From the NCBI GenBank assembly GCA_015711895.1, contig MU158672.1, forward strand, positions 1 to 10,192: a stretch of DNA of 10,192 nt. The letters are read 5' to 3'. The stretch is from Candidatus Solincola tengchongensis. GTDB lineage: Bacteria > Actinomycetota > Geothermincolia > Geothermincolales > RBG-13-55-18. Numbering within the stretch: the stretch's first letter is position 1; each line of letters starts with the position of its first letter. Under the pieces are notes generated by a model that saw only the letters and a list, made by a program, of their open reading frames with translations, did not search any database and was not told the origin of the DNA. A program made the translations under genes and the position numbers. Positions 6,276 to 10,192 of this stretch are shown here, piece by piece.

Positions 6276-7318
6276 GGCCCGCCCGCCGCCTTGGCCCGGG
6301 GGGCCGTACCGGAGGTGCGGGGCATGATATAGCGGTCGATTATGGGCACCAGCCCGTTCATGAAGAGGATGGCGAACATCACGCCCTCCGGGTTGTTGGA
6401 CCAGAAACGCAAGAGCCAGGTCACCAGCCCCAGTCCCAGGGCATAGACGACCTTCCCGCGCGGGGCCAGGGGGCTGGTGGTGTAGTCGGTGGCCATGAAG
6501 AAGGCCCCCAGGAGCAATCCGCCGGCCAGGGTGTAGAAGAGGGGGTCCCTGCCGGTGAGGGCGGTGAGCACGGCCACCGTCCCCAAGTAGATCACCGGGA
6601 TCCGCCAGTCGATGACGCGGGTGGCAACCAGGTAGACCCCTCCGAGGATGAGGAGGAGGGCCGATACCTCGCCCAGGCACCCCCAGGGATTGGCCAGGAG
6701 CAACGGCTTATAATATGAGGAGGCCTGGATCCCCCGAGGCACCCCGGATGGGCCGACGGGGCTCAGCGACGGGTCGTAGACGATCTTCATGGCCGCCAGG
6801 GGAGTGGCCCCGCCGGCCACGTCCACCGCCTTCTCGATGGCCCGGTGCGCCGCGGTGCCTGCGATACCGATGGAAGCCGACTTGACGTATCCCGCCGTCA
6901 TGTAAGCCGCCCAGGACACGAAGGCCACCGCCCTTCCGACCAGGGCGGGGTTGAAGAGATTGTGGCCCAGGCCGCCGAAGACCTGTTTTCCCAGCACCGT
7001 GGCCACCATGCCCGCCACCAGGGCTATCCACCAGGGAACCCGGGGCGGGAGGGTGAGGGCCAGGAGCAGGCCGGTAAGCAGGGCGCTGCAGTCGTCAATG
7101 GTCACCGGGAGGCGCCTGGCCTTCTGTACTCCCAGCTCTCCCAGCATGGCCCCGGCGATGGAGGAGGCAATAACGTAGAGGGCGTGTATGCCGTGGATGA
7201 CCACCGAGTACAGGGTCACCGGGGCAAGGGCCGCGATGACCTGGCACATGATCTTCCGGGTGGTTATGGGGTCTCGGATGTGGGGGGAGGTGGAGACGAT
7301 GAACCTAGAGGTCTCCAT
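6200..7318 (-). CDS. rnfD: Rnf complex membrane subunit RnfD with atypical C-terminal tail
   Basis: RnfD is a polytopic membrane subunit related to NqrB. The 372-residue frame contains the N-terminal SPHIRDPITTRKIM block (11-24), several hydrophobic segments, GKQVFGGLGHNLFNPALVGRA (110-130), the region of the covalent-FMN threonine (D166-V-A-G-G-A-T172-P-L) and the C-terminal block GVMFAILFMNGLVPIIDRY (312-330). In most homologues the protein ends soon after this block. Here the frame continues to 372 with Arg/Trp/Ser/Cys-rich sequence that is the shadow of the rnfG start. The motif before Thr172 has Gly169 where the flavinylation consensus has Ser or Thr. The ATG at 7318 is well supported by AGGGAGGT 4 nt upstream, and it overlaps the end of rnfC by 14 bp. 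Confidence 0.95.
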   Translation of the reverse strand: METSRFIVSTSPHIRDPITTRKIMCQVIAALAPVTLYSVVIHGIHALYVIASSIAGAMLGELGVQKARRLPVTIDDCSALLTGLLLALTLPPRVPWWIALVAGMVATVLGKQVFGGLGHNLFNPALVGRAVAFVSWAAYMTAGYVKSASIGIAGTAAHRAIEKAVDVAGGATPLAAMKIVYDPSLSPVGPSGVPRGIQASSYYKPLLLANPWGCLGEVSALLLILGGVYLVATRVIDWRIPVIYLGTVAVLTALTGRDPLFYTLAGGLLLGAFFMATDYTTSPLAPRGKVVYALGLGLVTWLLRFWSNNPEGVMFAILFMNGLVPIIDRYIMPRTSGTAPRAKAAGGPCCATSSTWACAPSWSARWRRRGWA

Positions 7319-8714
7319 CGCGACCTCCCTGCTCCATCGCCTCTTCCCTTTCCCGGGCCCGCTGCTCCTGTAGTGTCTTCAAGCGGGCCAGCTCCGCCTT
7401 GCCCACCTTTATCAATTGAACGATGGGGTTGCGCGTGGGACAGGTGTAGGTACAGCACCCGCACTCTATGCAGTCGTTTATGTTCAACCTCCTCACCTGA
7501 TCCCACTTTTCGCGGTGGGAGAAGGCCGCCAGGTAGGTAGGGATCAGGTTCATGGGGCAGGCCTCCACGCACCGGCCGCAGCGTATGCACACCGGCTCCC
7601 GGGGGACCTCGTATGCCGCCTCCCGGTCCGAGAGGGCCAGGATTCCGGAGGTCCCCTTGACCACCGGGACCTCCAGGGTATACTGGGCCAGCCCCATCAT
7701 GGGTCCGCCCATGATAACTTTGGCCGGGCTGGCGGAGAAGCCCCCACAGGCCTCCACGGCGGCGGCGAAACTGCTTCCCAGCGGGACCAGGAGGTTGGAG
7801 GGTTCCCGTATCACCGATCCGGTCACCGTGACCACCCTCTCCACCAGTGGGAGGCCGGTACGGAAATACTGCGCTATGGCCCTTGCCGTCCCCACGTTGT
7901 TCACCACCACCCCCACGTGCATGGGCAGCCCTCCGGAGGGGACCTCCCTTCCCAAGAGGTTGGTGATGAGCACCTTTTCCGCTCCCTGCGGGTAACGGGT
8001 CTTGAGGGTGCGGAGTTCTATGGAAGGGTCACGGACCACTTCCGCCAGTTTTTTAACCGCCAGGGGCTTGTTGTCCTCCACGGCGATGATGGCCCGATGC
8101 GCTCCCACGGCACTCATGATGATCCTCAACCCCTCCACCACGTCCTCGGGGTGCTCGAGCATCAGGCGGTAGTCGGCGGTTAGGAAGGGCTCGCATTCCG
8201 CGCCGTTGAGTATCACCGTGTCGATGGGGAATTCCTTGGGCGGTGCGAGTTTCACGTGGGTGGGGAAGGCCGCTCCTCCCAGGCCCACCATCCCCGCCGC
8301 GCGCACCGCGCGTCGGATCTCGTCGGGCTCCATGTCCCGCCATTCCAGCGGGCGCAGGGAGGGGTCGCGCTCGTAAAGGCCGTCGTTCTCAATGGTCACC
8401 GCCGGAGATTCGCCTCCCGCCGGATGGGGATGGGGGGCTATGCCGCGTACGGTCCCGGAGACGCTGGAATGCACGGGGGCGGAGACGAAGGCCTCGGAAT
8501 CCCCGATCAGCGTCCCTACCAGCACCCGGTCTCCTCTTTTTACCCTCGGGGAGCATGGCGCCCCGACGTGCTGGCGGAGGGGGATGGTTACCAGCTCAGG
8601 GGCTTCCATACGGACGATGGGTTTGTCGGCGGTGAGGTGTTTGCTCTCCGGAGGGTGGACACCGCCCTTAACCCTCTTTCCCCACCTGGTCCTTATGCCT
8701 GCCGTGATTCCCAT
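7305..8714 (-). CDS. rnfC: Rnf complex subunit RnfC, NADH/FMN and [4Fe-4S] subunit
   Basis: RnfC is the peripheral subunit on the cytoplasmic side where NAD+ is reduced. The 469-residue protein starts with the family's typical VKGGVHPPESKHLT (15-28) and an N-terminal barrel-sandwich-like domain. The glycine-rich nucleotide/FMN-binding loop GMVGLGGAAFP (141-151) and NGAECEP (170-176) follow, as in the Nuo51/NuoF-like domain. The SLBB-type segment comes next, then two [4Fe-4S] motifs, C376-x2-C379-x2-C382-x3-C386-P and C415-x2-C418-x2-C421-x3-C425-P. A short Arg/Glu-rich helix ends the protein; there is no long Ala/Lys tail as in E. coli RsxC. The ATG is preceded by GGAG with a 5-nt spacer. It is the first gene of the operon, and its end overlaps rnfD. 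Confidence 0.97.
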   Translation of the reverse strand: MGITAGIRTRWGKRVKGGVHPPESKHLTADKPIVRMEAPELVTIPLRQHVGAPCSPRVKRGDRVLVGTLIGDSEAFVSAPVHSSVSGTVRGIAPHPHPAGGESPAVTIENDGLYERDPSLRPLEWRDMEPDEIRRAVRAAGMVGLGGAAFPTHVKLAPPKEFPIDTVILNGAECEPFLTADYRLMLEHPEDVVEGLRIIMSAVGAHRAIIAVEDNKPLAVKKLAEVVRDPSIELRTLKTRYPQGAEKVLITNLLGREVPSGGLPMHVGVVVNNVGTARAIAQYFRTGLPLVERVVTVTGSVIREPSNLLVPLGSSFAAAVEACGGFSASPAKVIMGGPMMGLAQYTLEVPVVKGTSGILALSDREAAYEVPREPVCIRCGRCVEACPMNLIPTYLAAFSHREKWDQVRRLNINDCIECGCCTYTCPTRNPIVQLIKVGKAELARLKTLQEQRAREREEAMEQGGRDGDL

Positions 8715-8773
8715 CGAGTCTCCATGTCCAAGGGAAAGACAGCCAACCTAAGCGGAATAAAACCGTATTGTAA

Positions 8774-8801
8774 TTTATATCTCCGCCTGAGATTGTGTCC
8801 A
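8774..8801 (-). promoter_or_regulatory. Candidate promoter of the rnf operon
   Basis: On the minus strand, TGGACA (8801-8796) is separated by 16 bp from TATAAA (8779-8774), a good housekeeping-sigma match. Initiation about 7 nt downstream would give a leader of roughly 53 nt carrying the GGAG ribosome binding site before the rnfC ATG. It lies in the most AT-rich part of the window (34 G/C in the 100 bases 8751-8850), bounded by GC-rich DNA, which argues that the composition is kept for promoter function. Confidence 0.65.
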
Positions 8802-8836
8802 GCTTTTTTTCGAAATTTCCAAAAAATTTTTTAAAG
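8802..8836 (-). promoter_or_regulatory. A/T tracts just upstream of the rnf -35 box, UP-element-like
   Basis: Directly upstream of the -35 hexamer are a T7 run (8804-8810), the palindrome GAAATTTC (8812-8819), and the 12-bp palindrome AAAAAATTTTTT (8821-8832) followed by AAAGG. Such A-tracts upstream of -35 typically bind the RNA polymerase alpha-subunit C-terminal domain and bend DNA. The two palindromes could also be sites for a regulator. The sequence features are plain; the role is inference. Confidence 0.5.
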
Positions 8837-8837
8837 G

Positions 8838-9171
8838 TCCCGAAATCTAGGAAGAGTCCTGCGACCCTAACCCCTTTTATGGCGGAGGGTCGAGTGGACG
8901 GAGGCGCAAGGCATTGGATTTCGGATTCCCGGATGGGAGCGGTTCCCGCCTAACGCTCAAAGGGAGCTGGGGCTTCGGGCCTTGCGGGGTGATTCTCCCC
9001 ATGCCCTCATGGACTCTTGTCCCCCCTCCTTCGGGTGGGTTGGAGCGCGCCCGGATCCCGTCCCCTGGACTGTCCTTGCATTCCTTTCCCGGAGACCGCT
9101 CGGGCATCCCGACCCGTCGGTTCGTCTCCGACGCGCTCCGGCTCCGCCTTCCGTGATGAAGTTCCCTGGGG
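8838..9171. other. GC-rich part of the divergent rnf/RseC region, no gene called
   Basis: Open frames exist on both strands, including one that continues in frame into the RseC-family gene, but their products are Pro/Arg/Ser-rich with no family resemblance and no ribosome binding site. Small dyads are present: CGGAGAC (9090-9096) pairs with GTCTCCG (9124-9130), enclosing CGGG-cat-CCCG (9101-9111); and GGGG/CCCC flank 7 nt near 8986-9000. I cannot assign a function. Confidence 0.45.
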
Positions 9172-9200
9172 TTGGGTCCGCCCGCGACCGGCCGTATACT
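9172..9200 (+). promoter_or_regulatory. Promoter of the RseC-family gene, predicted leaderless
   Basis: TTGGGT (9172-9177), a 17-bp spacer and TATACT (9195-9200) form a promoter whose -10 box is only 6 bases (GTTCGT) from the ATG at 9207. Transcription starting 7 nt after the -10 box would begin on the A of the start codon. No Shine-Dalgarno sequence precedes this ATG, consistent with a leaderless transcript. Confidence 0.6.
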
Positions 9201-9206
9201 GTTCGT

Positions 9207-9716
9207 ATGGAATGCAGGGCTCTGGTCACCGGCCGCGAAGGAGAGACTGTCCGGGTGCGGGTATCCGGGAGTGACTGCGCCGAGTGCGGGGGATGCGGCA
9301 TATTTTCCCGGCGCGGCGGGGAGGACGTGGAGTTCACGGTCCTCGAGCACGGGGCGGCACGGGAGGGAGATGTGGTGTTGTTGGAGATACCCGGGCGCGC
9401 CGTGCTCGCCTCTTTCTTTATAGCCTTCGGGCTGCCCCTTTTGGCCATGGCCGCCACATATCTCGTCCTCAGCCTCATCCTCCTCGCTCTGGCCGGGGTT
9501 GTCCACCAGGGCGCGGCAGTGGCCGCCGCCGTGGTCACCGGAGGGCTTTCCTTCTGGTGGAGCGCGAGGCTGGTGGGAAGGAAGTCGATGCGTCCACGGG
9601 TCGTCGCAGTGCTCGGAAAGGGAGTGGACGGTGCGGGAGGGGACACGGGGGATAATCAAAAAGACCCGCGCCCAGTGGGAATACCGGAGGCGCTGCGAGG
9701 CCCGCGCTCCGGGTAG
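9207..9716 (+). CDS. RseC/MucC-family membrane protein, possible Rnf partner
   Basis: The 169-residue product has the layout of the RseC/MucC family. A small N-terminal beta domain includes a cysteine motif C24-x2-C27-x2-C30, followed by VEFTVLEHGAAREGDVVLLEIP (41-62). Hydrophobic membrane segments lie at about 65-99 and 102-119, and a charged, Gly/Asp/Pro-rich tail follows. In E. coli, RseC acts with the Rnf homologue RsxABCDGE to keep the [2Fe-2S] regulator SoxR reduced, and RseC-like genes are also found beside rnf in other bacteria. The gene is divergent from rnfC, about 490 bp away, and convergent with the GGDEF-like gene with 12 bp between stops. I place the start at 9207 because the Cys-motif domain starts there and a promoter sits directly before it; the open frame extends upstream to 8982 without family features. 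Family assignment is fairly sure; the role with Rnf is inferred from context. Confidence 0.75.
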   Translation: MECRALVTGREGETVRVRVSGSDCAECGGCGIFSRRGGEDVEFTVLEHGAAREGDVVLLEIPGRAVLASFFIAFGLPLLAMAATYLVLSLILLALAGVVHQGAAVAAAVVTGGLSFWWSARLVGRKSMRPRVVAVLGKGVDGAGGDTGDNQKDPRPVGIPEALRGPRSG

Positions 9717-9728
9717 GGCCCCGGTAGC

Positions 9729-10192
9729 CTATTGGGTTGCCTCCTCCAGCTCGGCGAGGAACATCTCCACCGCCTCGCGGTCTCCGGGATAGGAGCTGAT
9801 GGTCAACCGGACTCCTGCGGGTTCTTCTCCCTCCCGCAAGGTGAGCATGCCGTCGATCTTCCCCCTCAAGCGGGCACCACAGGTCCGCGCTCCCTCCGGA
9901 CCCACGTTGGGAAGGAGCACCACCAGGCGGTTCTCGACCCTGGCCACCTCGTCCACGGCGCGGGTGTCGGGCTTGAGCACGTTGACCGCCACGTCCCGTA
10001 GTATCCTTCTTTCCCTGCTCCTCATCCGGGATATGAGGGCGGGATCGAAGGAGAAGATCACCAGCGAGAAGGGCTTGCCGTACCTCTCGTGCTCCAGGAC
10101 GCGCCGCTCGATCTCCCTGCGGAGGAACCGGGCGTTGCCCACCTGGGTCTCGTCGTCCACCAGGTCCTGTTCCTCCATCTTCACGAAGAAGT
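9729..10192 (-). CDS. Protein with degenerate GGDEF domain, 5' end cut by the window
   Basis: The frame runs off the right edge, so only the C-terminal 154 residues or so are seen; the GTG at 10184 is probably internal. The sequence follows the diguanylate-cyclase GGDEF fold: DDETQVGNARFLRREIERRV corresponds to the opening D-x-LTGL-x-NRR helix, SLVIFSFDPA to the strand that normally carries the metal-binding Asp, LRDVAVNVLKPDTRAVDEVARVENRLVVLLPN to the helix and hairpin holding the active-site loop, and GARTCGARLRGKID to the next helix. The GGDEF signature itself is replaced (VENRL) and the expected substrate-site residues are missing, so it should not make cyclic di-GMP. It may be a regulatory or binding domain fused to an upstream sensor outside the window. 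It is convergent with the RseC-family gene. Confidence 0.7.
   Translation of the reverse strand, partial: FFVKMEEQDLVDDETQVGNARFLRREIERRVLEHERYGKPFSLVIFSFDPALISRMRSRERRILRDVAVNVLKPDTRAVDEVARVENRLVVLLPNVGPEGARTCGARLRGKIDGMLTLREGEEPAGVRLTISSYPGDREAVEMFLAELEEATQ

Noticed and set aside
5706..6680. RnfG extended upstream to 6680 or an RnfD-RnfG fusion
   Set aside because: Residues upstream of the ATG at 6275 are the out-of-frame shadow of rnfD, and the RnfG family begins at this methionine.
8774..8850. Possible Rex (NADH-sensing repressor) site in the rnf promoter
   Set aside because: No TTGTGA/TCACAA-type inverted repeat with the proper spacing is present; the AT-rich palindromes do not match that consensus.
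8982..9206. Upstream extension of the RseC-family frame
   Set aside because: The extra 75 residues lack RseC-family features, and a well-placed promoter sits directly before the ATG at 9207.
8877..9659. Minus-strand frame opposite the RseC-family gene
   Set aside because: The sequence is Pro/Arg/Ser-rich, has no recognisable motif and overlaps a gene with a clear Cys motif and membrane segments.

Overview
The window is a GC-rich (by eye about 60-65%) bacterial chromosome segment dominated by a complete six-gene Rnf operon on the minus strand, in the order rnfC-rnfD-rnfG-rnfE-rnfA-rnfB (8714 down to 3526). Rnf is the membrane-bound ferredoxin:NAD+ oxidoreductase that couples electron transfer to ion translocation. 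The CDGEAB order and the long, 24-cysteine RnfB are the clostridial/Thermotoga/acetogen-type arrangement rather than the proteobacterial ABCDGE order. Frequent AGG and ATA codons and apparently leaderless genes fit a deep-branching, possibly thermophilic, anaerobic actinobacterium or a high-GC Firmicute. That placement is inference; there is no rRNA or marker gene in the window.

Layout from left to right: 1-219, no supportable gene; 220-1323 (-), FAD-dependent oxidoreductase with an N-terminal Rossmann motif; 1324-1730, divergent intergenic region with an AT-rich -10 for the left gene and a dyad plus a perfect TATAAT for the right gene; 1731-2897 (+), unrecognised 388-residue protein; 2898-3525, a 628-bp gap between convergent genes with several hairpins and no convincing gene; 3526-8714 (-), the rnf operon; 8715-9206, a divergent control region with an AT-rich island (34 of 100 bases G/C at 8751-8850) holding the likely rnf promoter; 9207-9716 (+), an RseC/MucC-family membrane protein; 9729-10192 (-), the C-terminal part of a protein with a degenerate GGDEF domain, cut by the window edge.

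The rnf genes are tightly coupled (14-bp overlap, 76-bp overlap, 2-bp gap, 4-bp ATGA overlap, 10-bp gap) and should form one transcript. RnfB and RnfC carry the Fe-S clusters and the NADH/FMN site, RnfG carries a covalent-FMN motif, RnfD a variant of one, and RnfA/RnfE are the paired membrane subunits with conserved cysteines. The RseC-like gene diverges from rnfC. In E. coli, RseC works with the Rnf homologue Rsx to keep SoxR reduced, so the neighbourhood is functionally sensible although no SoxR is seen here. No ApbE flavin transferase, needed to load FMN on RnfG/RnfD, lies in the window.

The points most worth a second look are: two plus-strand genes with the same -10-N6-ATG geometry, which predicts leaderless mRNAs; an unusually long rnfD/rnfG overlap that looks like loss of an ATGA stop-start junction; an altered flavinylation motif in RnfD; and the unassigned gene with a dyad placed directly upstream of its -10 box. 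I did not find a clear previously undescribed multi-gene system.
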